From assembly GCA_018780805.1 (NCBI GenBank), contig JADMJD010000143.1:1-62747 (forward strand): a DNA stretch of 62,747 nt. The letters run 5' to 3'. This document shows, piece by piece, positions 51,220 to 60,820 of the stretch (its first letter is position 1; the number at the start of each line of letters is the position of its first letter). A model generated the notes under the pieces. That model made no database searches and was not told where the DNA came from. It was given only the letters and a program-made list of their open reading frames with translations. The translations under genes and the position numbers were made by a program. The DNA comes from Rubrivivax sp. GTDB lineage: Bacteria; Pseudomonadota; Gammaproteobacteria; Burkholderiales; Burkholderiaceae_C.

Positions 51220-53880
51220 ATGCAAAAACACATCCTTGCCGTCGCCATTGCCGGCGCACTGGCCACCTTTGCGGCCGGCGCCCAGGCACCGGCCACCCAA
51301 TCGGCACTGCAGCACCTGCAGCGCATGCAGAAGCAGCTGGGCCTGAGCGCCGGCGATCTGCGCGAGGCCGCCGCCAGCAGCACCGTCTACAGCGAACACA
51401 ACCGGGTCACGCACGTCTACCTGCAGCAGTTCCACCGCGGCATCGAGGTCTGGGGCGCCATCGCCAACTTCAACGTGCTGCCCAGCGGCGAGGTGCTGAG
51501 CGCCGGCAGCCGCTTCAAGGCCAACGTCGAGCCCGCGGCACGTGGCCAGGCGGCCCGCAAGACCGCCCTGGAGGCCGTGCAGGCCGCCGCCCGCCACCTG
51601 AACATGCCGGTGCCGCGTGCGCTGGCCGTGCTGGCGCGCAAGGGCGGTGCCAGCGACCGCCAGACCGTGTCGCGCGGCGGCATTGCTGCGCGTGACATCG
51701 ACGCCAAGCTGGTGTGGCTGCCGCAGAAGGACGGCGCCATCCGCCTGGCCTGGGCGGTGGAGATCGAGGCCGCTGTCGGCTCTGAATGGTGGACGGCGTT
51801 TGTCGACGCCGAGACCGGCGCATCGCTGGGCCGAGAGAACCGCGTGATCGAAGATTCGGCGCATGCCATCGGGCAGGCCATCGGCCGCCCGAAGACGGCC
51901 GCCAAGGCCACGATGGCGTCGATCGTGAACTTCCCCGCCACCGACGGTGCCACCTACCGCGTGTTCCCGATGCCGCTGGAAAGCCCGTCCGACGGCGACC
52001 GGGTGCTGGTGGACAACGCCGCCTTGCCCTTGGCGTCGCCGTTTGGCTGGCACGACACCAACGCCGTGGCCGGCCCCGAGTTCACGATCACGCGTGGCAA
52101 CAACGTGCACGCCTACGCCGACCGCGACGCCAACAACTCGCCGGACGCGGGCTCCAGCCCGGAGGGCGGTGCCTCGTTGGTCTTTGATTTCCCGCTCGCG
52201 CTGGACCAGGCGCCCATCGTGTCGCAGGCGGCGTTCGTGACCAACCTGTTCTACTGGAACAACATCGTCCACGACGTCACCTACGTCTACGGCTTCAACG
52301 AGCTGTCGGGCAACTTCCAGGTCAACAACTACGGCAAGGGCGGCCTCGGCAACGACGATGTGCGCGCCGAAGCGCAGGACGGCAGCGGCAAGAACAACGC
52401 CAACTTCGGCACCAGCGCCGATGGACTGCGCCCGCGCATGCAGATGTTCGAGTGGCGCACCGCGCAGCCCAACCCGGTGACGGTGCAGGCGCCGTCGCCG
52501 ATTGCCGGTGTGTACCAGGCGCCGCAGGCCGGTTTCGGCGCGGCGCTGTCCACGGCCCCGGGGCCGTTGAGTGGCCCGGTGGTCTACATCAACGACGGTG
52601 CCGGCGTGTCGGTGAATGACGGTTGTGAGCCCTACTCGGTGCCCGCAGGCTCGATCCCGATGATGGACCGCGGCAACTGCAACTTCACCGTCAAGGTGAA
52701 GAATGCGCAGAACGCGGGTGCAACGATCGCCATCGTCGTCAACAACATCGACGGCCCGCCCACCGCGATGGGTGGCAGCGACAACAGCATCACCATCCCG
52801 TCGGTGATGATCAGCCTGGCCGATGGCAACCTGTTCAAGGCCAACCTGCCCTTGTCGGTGGTGGTGGCCGACGGCTCCGGCGGCGCCCCGGACCGGGATT
52901 CCGACCTCGACGCCGGCATCATCGCGCACGAGTACGGCCATGGCATCTCCAACCGCCTCACCGGCGGACCGGCCAACGTCTCGTGCCTGGCCAACGCCGA
53001 GCAGATGGGCGAGGGCTGGAGCGACTGGTTCGGCATGACGCTCACCACGCACCCGACGGACACGCGCCTGACGGCACGCGGGGTCGGCACCTACGTGAGC
53101 TTCCAGTCGACGCAGGGCAATGGCATCCGCCCGACGCCTTACAGCACCGACATGGCGGTGAACCCGTCCACCTACCGCTCGGTGGCCGACACCGTCAACA
53201 TCAGCCAGCCGCACGGCATCGGCTATGTGTGGAACACCATGCTGTGGGAGATGTACTGGAACCTGGTGGACCGCTACGGCTACAAGGCCAACCTCTACCA
53301 GGGCTGGCAGGCGGGCGGCAACAACCTGGCGTTCCAGCTGGTGATGGACGGCATGAAGTTCCAGCCCTGCTCGCCGGGCTTCGTGGATGGCCGCAACGCC
53401 ATCCTGGCCGCCGACGTGGCGCTGACCAATGGCACCAACCAGTGCGAGATCTGGCGCGGCTTTGCCAAGCGCGGCCTGGGTTTCAGCGCCACCCAGGGCA
53501 GCTCGAACGACCGCACCGACGGTGTCGAGGCCTTTGACCTGCCGGCGCAGTGCACGGTGGCCAACTTCGGTGGCTTCAAGGCCCCGGTGCGGCCCGCGCC
53601 GATGGTGAACCCCATCCAGGGTGGCACCAAGGTGCCGGTCAAGTTCAGCTTGTCGGGCACGACCGGCCTGCCGCTGATGGACAGCCAGCCGGTGGACTGC
53701 ACCACGCTGGAGACGCTGAACCAGAAGCCGCTGCCCGTGGCCGCGGTGAACATCAAGCGCCAGGGCGATCTGGTGCAGGCCAACTGGGGCACCACGGCCG
53801 CCTGGGCCGGCACCTGCCGTCGCCTGACGGTGCGCCTGCCGGCCGCTGAAAACGCCGTGGCGTACTTCAGCTTCTACTGA
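51220..53880 (+). CDS. M36-family (fungalysin-like) extracellular metallopeptidase
   Basis: 886 residues. Signal peptide (HILAVAIAGALATFAAGAQA), an FTP/PepSY propeptide (about 30-200), then the catalytic M36 domain. The zinc site is HEYGHG with H570, E571 and H574, and the third ligand E598 in EGWSDW. A protease-associated (PA) domain is inserted at about 460-550 (NDGCEPYSVPAGSIPMMDRG). The tail (about 800-886) is a separate beta domain. Secreted protein degradation is likely. A ribosome site (AGGAGG) precedes the ATG. Confidence 0.93.
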   Translation: MQKHILAVAIAGALATFAAGAQAPATQSALQHLQRMQKQLGLSAGDLREAAASSTVYSEHNRVTHVYLQQFHRGIEVWGAIANFNVLPSGEVLSAGSRFKANVEPAARGQAARKTALEAVQAAARHLNMPVPRALAVLARKGGASDRQTVSRGGIAARDIDAKLVWLPQKDGAIRLAWAVEIEAAVGSEWWTAFVDAETGASLGRENRVIEDSAHAIGQAIGRPKTAAKATMASIVNFPATDGATYRVFPMPLESPSDGDRVLVDNAALPLASPFGWHDTNAVAGPEFTITRGNNVHAYADRDANNSPDAGSSPEGGASLVFDFPLALDQAPIVSQAAFVTNLFYWNNIVHDVTYVYGFNELSGNFQVNNYGKGGLGNDDVRAEAQDGSGKNNANFGTSADGLRPRMQMFEWRTAQPNPVTVQAPSPIAGVYQAPQAGFGAALSTAPGPLSGPVVYINDGAGVSVNDGCEPYSVPAGSIPMMDRGNCNFTVKVKNAQNAGATIAIVVNNIDGPPTAMGGSDNSITIPSVMISLADGNLFKANLPLSVVVADGSGGAPDRDSDLDAGIIAHEYGHGISNRLTGGPANVSCLANAEQMGEGWSDWFGMTLTTHPTDTRLTARGVGTYVSFQSTQGNGIRPTPYSTDMAVNPSTYRSVADTVNISQPHGIGYVWNTMLWEMYWNLVDRYGYKANLYQGWQAGGNNLAFQLVMDGMKFQPCSPGFVDGRNAILAADVALTNGTNQCEIWRGFAKRGLGFSATQGSSNDRTDGVEAFDLPAQCTVANFGGFKAPVRPAPMVNPIQGGTKVPVKFSLSGTTGLPLMDSQPVDCTTLETLNQKPLPVAAVNIKRQGDLVQANWGTTAAWAGTCRRLTVRLPAAENAVAYFSFY

Positions 53881-53903
53881 CCGGGTTTCATCCCCGCAAA
53901 AAA

Positions 53904-53931
53904 GGCGCTGCTTCGGCAGCGCCTTTTTTTT
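53904..53931 (+). terminator. Rho-independent terminator after the M36 peptidase
   Basis: Perfect 8-base stem GGCGCTGC / GCAGCGCC around a TTCG tetraloop, followed by eight T. An A-run lies on the other side of the stem, so it can work in both directions; the convergent VapC gene ends three bases beyond the T-run and may share it. Confidence 0.92.
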
Positions 53932-53933
53932 GC

Positions 53934-54383
53934 TCAGGTCTTTATGCGTCTGGGCTTTGCGGTGGCGGCGGGCTCGGCCAGCCAGTCTTCCAGCTTCAGG
54001 CCAGGCACGCGGTCGAAGTGTCGTGTGTTGTGCGTCACCAGCGTCAGGCCTTCGGCCAGTGCGTGTGCGGCAATCTGGGTGTCCAACTCGCCGATGGGCG
54101 TGCCGCTGCGGCGGTGGGCGTCTTTCAGCGCGCCGTATTGGTCAGCCGCCTGCGTTGTCCAGGCCAGGCTGGGCAACTGGCGCAGAAAGTGGTCGATCAG
54201 GCGGCGCCGTCGGTCGTCGTCGGCCATGCCGGCCTGGCCGAAGCGCAGTTCAGCGCGGGTCAGCACGGAGAGCGCCAGTGTCTGCCGCAACAGCCCCTGG
54301 TTCACGCGCGCCTCCAAAGCGGCCGAGCTGCGACGCAGGTAGTAGCTGGCGATGTTGGTGTCCAGCAGGTACACCAAGCTCAT
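53934..54383 (-). CDS. PIN-domain toxin, VapC family (third locus)
   Basis: 149 residues. PIN acidic residues: D in VYLLDTNIASYY, E in TRAELRFGQA, D in IGELDTQIAAHAL and the Asn/Asp region VTHNTRHFDRVPGL. The ATG at 54383 is chosen; the upstream open frame is non-coding. The antitoxin gene ends 58 bases upstream on the same strand, an unusually wide gap compared with the other two overlapping VapBC pairs here. Confidence 0.87.
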   Translation of the reverse strand: MSLVYLLDTNIASYYLRRSSAALEARVNQGLLRQTLALSVLTRAELRFGQAGMADDDRRRRLIDHFLRQLPSLAWTTQAADQYGALKDAHRRSGTPIGELDTQIAAHALAEGLTLVTHNTRHFDRVPGLKLEDWLAEPAATAKPRRIKT

Positions 54384-54441
54384 AGGGCTACCCTCCGCAC
54401 GGCGTGCTCCGGAATTCGCACTTGGGAGCGGCCCGGCGCGC

Positions 54442-54699
54442 TCATGGCTGCCAGTCGGCCAGCGGGTCGGCGCGCGGCCTGTCGTCGCGGGGTGGCACAA
54501 ACTCGTCACCAGGGGGCAGGCTCTGCAGCTCCAACAGAAAGCTGTGAAGCGCGTTGGCGTCGGGCTTGGGTTTCAGTGTGATCTCGCCGGTGTGTTCGTT
54601 GCGGGTGATCCAAAGCTCACGCGCGTCCACCCGAAACGCCTTGGGCAGTCGCACGGCCTGGCTGTTGCCGGTGGTGAAGACCTTGGCGGTGGCGGTCAT
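54442..54699 (-). CDS. VapB/AbrB-type antitoxin (third locus)
   Basis: 85 residues. The fold is SpoVT/AbrB of the VapB1-like kind: TAKVFTTGNSQAVRLPKAF, then DARELWITRNEHTGEITLKP. The proline-rich tail would bind the toxin. AAGGAG precedes the ATG. A small inverted repeat upstream probably serves as operator. Confidence 0.87.
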   Translation of the reverse strand: MTATAKVFTTGNSQAVRLPKAFRVDARELWITRNEHTGEITLKPKPDANALHSFLLELQSLPPGDEFVPPRDDRPRADPLADWQP

Positions 54700-54720
54700 G
54701 TGGATCTCCTTCCAGAAAAT

Positions 54721-54737
54721 GGATACGAAAACGTACC
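54721..54737 (-). promoter_or_regulatory. Inverted repeat upstream of the third VapBC pair
   Basis: GGATACG-AAAA-CGTACC: the TACG/CGTA core is a perfect inverted repeat, extended by GG and CC. It lies 22 bases upstream of the antitoxin ATG, and a -10-like TAGAAT sits just beyond it on the minus strand. The position fits autoregulation. Confidence 0.5.
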
Positions 54738-54773
54738 TATTCTAGAGGGGCCGTGCCGCCCTGGTCACTGCGT

Positions 54774-55829
54774 TCAGGCCGGCGCGGCCACGCCCAGCTG
54801 CGCGCTCCAGCGCCGCATCTCGGCCAGCAACTCGGGTTCGACCGGGATGCCGCTGGCGCGGCGCTCGGTTTCATGGTCCCGCTCCGGGTCACCCGGCATG
54901 CGCGGTGACCCTGGCTCGGCTACCAGATCGGCTGCCATCTGCGCCACGATGGCCGGCAGCAGGGGCCCGCCAAAACGCGCCGGATCGATCACGATGAAAA
55001 ACGCGCCCAGCCGGCGTGGGGCGTCCAGGTCGCCGTACATCGACGACAGCTGCCGGCCGTAGGCGTTGCCCATCAGCGGGCCGCAGAGCAGGTCCACCAT
55101 CAAGGCCAGCGCATAGCCCTTGTGGCCGTACTGCGCACCGCCCAGCGGTGTGACGGCCACGGCGGCCTGCGCGTCGGTGGTGGCCTGGCCCTGCGCATCC
55201 ACCGCCACGTCGGGCGGCAGCGGGTGGCCCTCGCGCTTGGCGTTCATCACGCGGTTCATCGGGATCGAGGTGGTGGCCATGTCCAGGCACACCGGCTCGG
55301 CACCCTGCCGCGGGAAGGCGATGGCGATCGGGTTGGTGCCAAAAAACGGCCGCAGCCCGCCGTGCGGCACGGCCACGCTGTCGGCATGTGTGAAGGCGAT
55401 GCCCACCAGGCCGGCACGCGCCGCCTCGCGCGTGTACAGGCCGATGGCGCCGCAATGCGAGCTGTCGGTGACACCCACGGCGCCGATGCCGGACTCGCGT
55501 GCCATGGCCATCGCCAGCCGGTTGGCGCGGAAGGCCACCACATGGCCCTGGCCCTGGCCGCCGTGCAGCAGCGCGGTGCAGGGGCCGGTGCGCTGTTCTT
55601 CCATCACCGGCCGGGCCAGGATGGAGCCGCGGCGCATGCGCTCCAGGTAATGTGTCAGGCGCGCGATGCCGTGCGAATCGATGCCCCAGAGGTTGGTCTG
55701 CACCAGCGCGGTGGCCAATTCGCGAGCGTCGTCGTCGGGCATCTGCACGGCGCACAAACAGGCGCTGGCCCAGGTGATCAGCGCCTCGGCGGGCACCAAC
55801 AGGCTGTTGGCGGCAACGGGTTGGCTCAT
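54774..55829 (-). CDS. Ldh-family (malate/L-lactate/2,3-diketo-L-gulonate dehydrogenase-like) oxidoreductase
   Basis: 351 residues of the YlbC/YiaK/MdhII dehydrogenase family, which uses NAD(P) with a fold unrelated to Rossmann enzymes. Signatures: NLWGIDSHGIARLTHYLERM near residue 50 and GHKGYALALMVDLLCGPLMG near 240. Members reduce 2-oxo acids or imines such as 2,3-diketo-L-gulonate. In this operon it probably acts on a keto sugar acid or its product. Last gene of the sugar-acid operon; its ATG overlaps the UxuB-like stop. Confidence 0.83.
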   Translation of the reverse strand: MSQPVAANSLLVPAEALITWASACLCAVQMPDDDARELATALVQTNLWGIDSHGIARLTHYLERMRRGSILARPVMEEQRTGPCTALLHGGQGQGHVVAFRANRLAMAMARESGIGAVGVTDSSHCGAIGLYTREAARAGLVGIAFTHADSVAVPHGGLRPFFGTNPIAIAFPRQGAEPVCLDMATTSIPMNRVMNAKREGHPLPPDVAVDAQGQATTDAQAAVAVTPLGGAQYGHKGYALALMVDLLCGPLMGNAYGRQLSSMYGDLDAPRRLGAFFIVIDPARFGGPLLPAIVAQMAADLVAEPGSPRMPGDPERDHETERRASGIPVEPELLAEMRRWSAQLGVAAPA

Positions 55830-57193
55830 GGCAAGTTTTCCAGGGTCTTGAGCGTGTCGGGTACCCCACGTTCGGCCAGCGAACGCAGCAGCGGTTGCAG
55901 GGCGGCGACGAGCGCCGGTGCGCCGGCCAGGTCGCCAAAGACGGGGGCAAAGCGGGTGAGGGCGTCGGCATCACCGCCGGAGCGCAGCCAATGCGCATGC
56001 AGATCGGCGGCCATCGGATCGTCCACGCCCGGCTGGCGCTGGTGCCACCACCAGGCGGCCACGGTGAGCGCCAGGCGCGTGATGGGCTGGCCCGCGGCCA
56101 GGCGGGCACGCACCGTGTCCAGGATGCGCTGCGGCAGCTTCTGCGAGCCGTCCATCGCGATCTGCGCGCAGCGGTGCGCCAGCGCCGGGTTGGCAAAGCG
56201 GGTCAGCAGACGTTGGCGGTAGCCGTCCAGGTCCACGCCGGTGAGCGTGGGCTCCACCTCGTCGCGCAGCAGGGCATCCAGGTGGTGCACCAGCGCGGGC
56301 TGTTGCATCGCCACGTCCACCGTGGGCCAGCCCGCCGCCGTGCCCAGGTAGGCGATGGTGGAGTGCGCGCCGTTGACCATGCGCAGCTTGCGGCGCTCGA
56401 AGGGGCCGGCGTCGGCCACGAACAACACGCCCGGCCAATCGGGCCGGCCGGCCGCGAAGTGGTCTTCCACCGCCCAATCAAAAAACGGCTCGCCCACCAC
56501 GGGCCAGGCATCCGACACGCCCAGCGCGGCGGCTATGCGCGCGCGGTCACTGTCGGTGGTGCGCGGCACGATGCGGTCCACCATGCTGCAGGGAAAGGTG
56601 CAGCGGCTGGCGATCCAGCGTGCCAGGTCCGGGCTGCGCCGGTCGGCCAGCGCCAGCACCTGGGCCTGCAGCACACGGCCGTTGGCGGGCAGGTTGTCCA
56701 GCGACAGCAGCGTCAGCGGCCCGTGACCCAACGCACGGCGCTGGGCCAGGCCCTCGACGATGAAGGCCACCGCGCTGCCCGGGCCGGTGGTGGTGTAGCC
56801 CTTTTCGGTGATGGTGAGGCTGACGATGGCCGTGGCCTCGGCCGCGATGCGGGCCACCACGGCGGCGGGGTCGTCCGGCGCCACCAGACATTCACGCACA
56901 CAGCCGATGAGGCGCAGGTGTTCGCCCGCCGCATCACGCAGCGCCAACGTGTACAGGCCGTCCTGCGGCGCCAGCGCATCGCGGGTGTCGGGGCTGCGCA
57001 GCGAGACACCGCTGATGCCCCAGCGCAGAGAATCGCCGCTGTCCAGCGCGTCTTCGGTGGCCACGGCCAGGTGGCCACGCATGAAAGCACCCAGGCCCAG
57101 GTGCACGATGCCGGTCTGCAGCGCCTGGCGCGCGTAACGCGGGCTGCGCACGCCGGCGGGCCGCGTGCTGTCGGACAGCCTCACCAGTTCCAC
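55826..57193 (-). CDS. Mannitol dehydrogenase-family protein, UxuB-like (fructuronate reductase)
   Basis: 455 residues. The N-terminal NAD-binding region ([20 protein letters not shown]) and the catalytic lysine region [19 protein letters not shown] mark the mannitol/fructuronate dehydrogenase family. Linked to a ManD-type mannonate dehydratase, reduction of D-fructuronate to D-mannonate is the likely step, though altronate or mannitol oxidation remains possible. The start is a GTG at 57193, or GTG 57184, which overlaps the ManD stop as GTGA. Confidence 0.82.
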   Translation of the reverse strand: MELVRLSDSTRPAGVRSPRYARQALQTGIVHLGLGAFMRGHLAVATEDALDSGDSLRWGISGVSLRSPDTRDALAPQDGLYTLALRDAAGEHLRLIGCVRECLVAPDDPAAVVARIAAEATAIVSLTITEKGYTTTGPGSAVAFIVEGLAQRRALGHGPLTLLSLDNLPANGRVLQAQVLALADRRSPDLARWIASRCTFPCSMVDRIVPRTTDSDRARIAAALGVSDAWPVVGEPFFDWAVEDHFAAGRPDWPGVLFVADAGPFERRKLRMVNGAHSTIAYLGTAAGWPTVDVAMQQPALVHHLDALLRDEVEPTLTGVDLDGYRQRLLTRFANPALAHRCAQIAMDGSQKLPQRILDTVRARLAAGQPITRLALTVAAWWWHQRQPGVDDPMAADLHAHWLRSGGDADALTRFAPVFGDLAGAPALVAALQPLLRSLAERGVPDTLKTLENLP

Positions 57194-58392
57194 AGCGTGC
57201 CGTCGTGTTGCAGCCGGTTCACCGGCAGGTAGGCGCGCTGGTACGGGTACTTCGCGGCCAGGGCCTCGTCGATCGTCACGCCATGGCCTGGCACCTCGCC
57301 AGGGTGCATGAAGCCCTCGTGGAAGCTGTAGGCGTGCGGGAAGACCTCGTCCGTCAGCGCGTTGTGCGGCATGTGCTCCTGGATGCCGAAGTTCGGCACC
57401 GACAGATCAAAGTGCAGCGCCGCGCCCATGCACACGGGCGACAGATCGGTGGCGCCGTGGCAGCCGGTGCGTACCTGGTGCAGCGCGGCCAGATCCGCAA
57501 TGCGCCGCAAGTGCGTGATGCCACCGGCGTGCACCACCGTCGTGCGGATGTAGTCGATCAGCTGTTCTTCGATCAGCGTCTTGCAGTCCCAGATCGTGTT
57601 GAAGATCTCGCCCACCGCCAGCGGCGTGGTGGTGTGGCGGCGGATCAGGCGGAACGCTTCCTGCGCCTCGGCCGGCGTCGGGTCTTCCATCCAGAACAAG
57701 CGGTGCGGCTCCAGGTCCTGGCCCAGGCGCGCGGCTTCGATGGGTGTCAGGCGGTGGTGCACGTCGTGCAGCAGCTGCAGCTCGTCGCCCACGGCCTGGC
57801 GCACGGCATCAAACAGCTTGGGCGCGTGGCGCAGGTACTTGGCGCTGTCCCAGTCCTCTTCACTCGGCAGCGCGCCGTCGGCGGGTTCATACGGGCCGTT
57901 GCCGCGCGCCACGCCGTAGACCTTCTCCAGCCCCGGCACACCACTTTGCACGCGCACGGCGCGGTAACCCAGCGCCACCTTGCGCTGCACTTCTTCCACC
58001 GCGTGGCCGATGTCGCGGCCGTTGGCGTGCGCGTAGACCAGCACACGCTCGCGGCTGGCGCCGCCGAGCAGCTGGTAAAGGGGCAGATTCGCAGCCTTGG
58101 CCTTGATGTCCCAGAGCGCGGTGTCCACCGCGGCGATGGCGCTCATGGTCACCGGCCCGCGCCGCCAATAGGCGCCGCGGTACAGCAGCTGCCAGGTGTC
58201 TTCGATGCGGTGCGCGTCGCGGCCGATCAGCATCGGCAGCACATGGTCGTTCAGGTAACTCGCGACCGCGAGTTCACGGCCGTTCAGCGACGCATCACCC
58301 AGCCCGGTGAGGCCTTCATCGGTCTCGATTTTCAGCGTGACGAAGTTGCGGCCGGGGCAGCAGACGATGACCTTGGCGTTGGTGATCTTCAC
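57181..58392 (-). CDS. manD: D-mannonate dehydratase, ManD/RspA type (enolase superfamily)
   Basis: 403 residues, the usual ManD length. The lid segment [17 protein letters not shown] is characteristic of ManD; metal ligands lie in LLHDVHHRL (D), WMEDPTP (E) and LAVGEIFN (E), with a catalytic His in [12 protein letters not shown]. It dehydrates D-mannonate to 2-keto-3-deoxy-D-gluconate; some relatives act on gluconate or have very low activity. It starts at a GTG overlapping the UxaA-like stop (GTGA). Confidence 0.85.
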   Translation of the reverse strand: MKITNAKVIVCCPGRNFVTLKIETDEGLTGLGDASLNGRELAVASYLNDHVLPMLIGRDAHRIEDTWQLLYRGAYWRRGPVTMSAIAAVDTALWDIKAKAANLPLYQLLGGASRERVLVYAHANGRDIGHAVEEVQRKVALGYRAVRVQSGVPGLEKVYGVARGNGPYEPADGALPSEEDWDSAKYLRHAPKLFDAVRQAVGDELQLLHDVHHRLTPIEAARLGQDLEPHRLFWMEDPTPAEAQEAFRLIRRHTTTPLAVGEIFNTIWDCKTLIEEQLIDYIRTTVVHAGGITHLRRIADLAALHQVRTGCHGATDLSPVCMGAALHFDLSVPNFGIQEHMPHNALTDEVFPHAYSFHEGFMHPGEVPGHGVTIDEALAAKYPYQRAYLPVNRLQHDGTLWNW

Positions 58393-59912
58393 ATCACGGC
58401 CCCGAGTTGCCAGGGCACGAACTCGTTCTGGCCGTAGCCATGCCGTTCGCTCTTGGTGCTGTGGCCCGAGGCCGTGGCCAGCATCAGGCGGAAGATGCGC
58501 TCGCCGGCTTCGTCCACCGTCTCCAGGCCGTCGACGATGCCGCCGCAGTCGAGGTCGATGTCGTCTTCCTGCTTGCGCCACAGCGCGGTGTTGGTGCTGA
58601 ACTTCAGCGACGGCGACGGTGCGCAGCCGTAGGCCGAACCGCGCCCGGTGGTGAAGCAGATCAGGTTCGCACCCCCCGCCACCTGGCCGGTGGCGGAGAC
58701 GGGGTCATAACCCGGCGTGTCCATGTAGACAAAACCGCGTGCCGTCACGGCCTGGGCGAACTCCACCACGTCCACCAGGTTGGTGGTGCCGCTCTTGGCG
58801 ATGGCGCCGAGCGACTTTTCCAGGATGGTGGTCAGCCCGCCGGCCTTGTTGCCGGCCGAGGGGTTGTTGTCCATCTGCATGCCGTTGCGCGCGGTGTAGG
58901 CCTCCCACCAGCGGATTCGGGCCAGCAGCTTGTCGGCGATCTGCGGGCTCACGGCGCGGCGTGTCAGCAGGTGTTCACCGCCATAGATCTCGGGTGTTTC
59001 GCTCAGGATCGCGGTGCCGCCGTGGCGCACCAGGCGGTCCACCGCGGCGCCCAGCGCCGGGTTGGCGCTGATGCCGGAATAACCGTCGCTGCCGCCGCAC
59101 TGCAGGCCCACGGTGAGGTGGCTGGCCGGCACGGGCTGGCGCCGCACGCGGTTGGCCTCGGGCAGCATGCGCTTGATGAGTTCGACGCCATGCGCCACGG
59201 TCTTGGCCGTGCCGCCGGTGTCCTGGATGCTGAAGGTGGCGAGGTTGGCGCCTTCGCTCAGGCCTTCCTGCGCGATCAGGCCCTGGATCTGGTTGGTCTC
59301 GCAGCCCAGGCCCACCACCAGCACCGCGGCGAAGTTCGGGTGGCGCGCGTAACCGCCCAGCGTGCGGCGCAAGACCTGCAATTCTTCGCCATCGCTGGCG
59401 GTGGCGCAGCCCATGCCATGCGTGAGCGCCACGATGCCGTCGACGTTGGGGTAGTCGGCCAGCGCTTCCGGCCGGATGTCGCGCCGGAAGTGGTCGGCGA
59501 TGGCCCGCGCCGCGGTGGCCGAGCAGTTCACACTCGTGAGCACACCGATGTAGTTGCGTGTGGCGATGCGGCCATCGGGCCGCACGATGCCGTCAAAGGT
59601 GGCGGGTGCATCGACAAACGCCGTCGGCGTCACACCCGCGCCCACCTCGTGCGCGCGCTCGAAAGCGCTGAAGGCCAGGTTGTGCGTGTGCACGTGCTGG
59701 CCCGGTGCAATCGGCGCGGTGGCCACGCCGATGACCTGGTTGTAGCGCCGCACCGGCTGGCCCACGGCGATGGCCGTGGTGGCCACCTTGTGCCCGGGCG
59801 GCACCAGGCCGGCGACGGTGACCCCTTCACCTTCGAGCACCGTGCCGCCCAGCAGCTGCCGGCGGGCGATGACGACGTTGTCAGCGGGGTGGATGCGGAT
59901 GAAGGGGTTCAT
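58389..59912 (-). CDS. UxaA-family aldonate/aldarate dehydratase
   Basis: 507 residues. An N-terminal SAF-type domain (about 1-100) is fused to the UxaA/GarD catalytic part ([33 protein letters not shown], and cysteines in [13 protein letters not shown] and [10 protein letters not shown] that fit an Fe/metal site). E. coli UxaA converts D-altronate to 2-keto-3-deoxygluconate and GarD acts on galactarate. The operon gives no altronate reductase, so the true substrate is open. Start 59912 has a CAGGAGAG ribosome site. Confidence 0.87.
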   Translation of the reverse strand: MNPFIRIHPADNVVIARRQLLGGTVLEGEGVTVAGLVPPGHKVATTAIAVGQPVRRYNQVIGVATAPIAPGQHVHTHNLAFSAFERAHEVGAGVTPTAFVDAPATFDGIVRPDGRIATRNYIGVLTSVNCSATAARAIADHFRRDIRPEALADYPNVDGIVALTHGMGCATASDGEELQVLRRTLGGYARHPNFAAVLVVGLGCETNQIQGLIAQEGLSEGANLATFSIQDTGGTAKTVAHGVELIKRMLPEANRVRRQPVPASHLTVGLQCGGSDGYSGISANPALGAAVDRLVRHGGTAILSETPEIYGGEHLLTRRAVSPQIADKLLARIRWWEAYTARNGMQMDNNPSAGNKAGGLTTILEKSLGAIAKSGTTNLVDVVEFAQAVTARGFVYMDTPGYDPVSATGQVAGGANLICFTTGRGSAYGCAPSPSLKFSTNTALWRKQEDDIDLDCGGIVDGLETVDEAGERIFRLMLATASGHSTKSERHGYGQNEFVPWQLGAVM

Positions 59913-59932
59913 GCGGGGCTCTCCTGTCGGCT

Positions 59933-60796
59933 TCAACCGTCGATCAAAGCCGGGTCCCAGGCGTGCACGGTCTGCCGCTGCTCGCCGAGTTTTTCGATGC
60001 CCAGGCGCACCACATCGCCGGCCTTCAGGTAGACCGGCGCAGGCTTCACGCCCATGCCCACGCCGGGCGGCGTGCCGGTGGTGATCACGTCGCCGGGTTT
60101 GAGCGTCATGAAGCGGCTCAGGTAGCTGACGATGGTGGCCACGCCGAAGATCATGGTCTGCGTGCTGCCGTTCTGGTAGCGGTGGCCGTTGACCTCCAGC
60201 CACATGGCCAGGTTCTGCGGGTCGCCCACCTCGTCGGCCGTCACCAGCCATGGGCCGATGGGGCCGAAGGTGTCGCAGCCCTTGCCCTTGTCCCACTGGC
60301 CGCCGCGCTCGATCTGGTACTCACGCTCGGAGACGTCGTTGATCGTGCAGTAACCCGCCACGTGCTTCAGTGCATCGGCCTCCGACACATAACGTGCGGT
60401 GCTGCCGATCACCACGCCCAGTTCCACCTCCCAGTCGGTCTTGACCGAACCCTGGGGCAGCACGATGGGGTGGTGGCAACCCACGGCACAGTCGGGCGAC
60501 TTCATGAAGACGATGGGCTCTTTGGGGATCGGCAGGTTGGACTCGGCCGCGTGGTCGGCAAAGTTCAGGCCGATGGCCACGAACTTGCCCAGGCCGCTCC
60601 AGGGCACGGCCAGCCGGCCCTGCGGCACGACGGGCAGGGCGTTGATGTCGATGGCGCGCAGGGCCGCGAGGCCAGCGGGTGAGAGCGTGGCGGGCGTGAT
60701 GTCGGCCATCAGCGCCGACAGGTCACGCACCTGGCCCTGGCTGTCCAGCACGCCGGGTTTCTCTTGGCCCTTGGGGCCGTGTCGCAGCAGTTTCAT
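59933..60796 (-). CDS. Fumarylacetoacetate hydrolase-family protein (2,4-diketo-3-deoxy sugar-acid hydrolase-like)
   Basis: 287 residues. The FAH core is clear: GKFVAIGLNFADHAAE, VKTDWEVELGVVIG (metal Glu residues), DVITTGTPPGVGMG. The close pairing with the next SDR gene is that of the L-fuconate/L-rhamnonate route, in which this enzyme cleaves a 2,4-diketo-3-deoxy acid into pyruvate and a hydroxyacid such as lactate. Ureidoglycolate lyase is an alternative annotation for the family. Ribosome site AAAGGA. Confidence 0.87.
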   Translation of the reverse strand: MKLLRHGPKGQEKPGVLDSQGQVRDLSALMADITPATLSPAGLAALRAIDINALPVVPQGRLAVPWSGLGKFVAIGLNFADHAAESNLPIPKEPIVFMKSPDCAVGCHHPIVLPQGSVKTDWEVELGVVIGSTARYVSEADALKHVAGYCTINDVSEREYQIERGGQWDKGKGCDTFGPIGPWLVTADEVGDPQNLAMWLEVNGHRYQNGSTQTMIFGVATIVSYLSRFMTLKPGDVITTGTPPGVGMGVKPAPVYLKAGDVVRLGIEKLGEQRQTVHAWDPALIDG

Positions 60797-60820
60797 GTTC
60801 TTGTTCCTTTCAAGTGGTGA

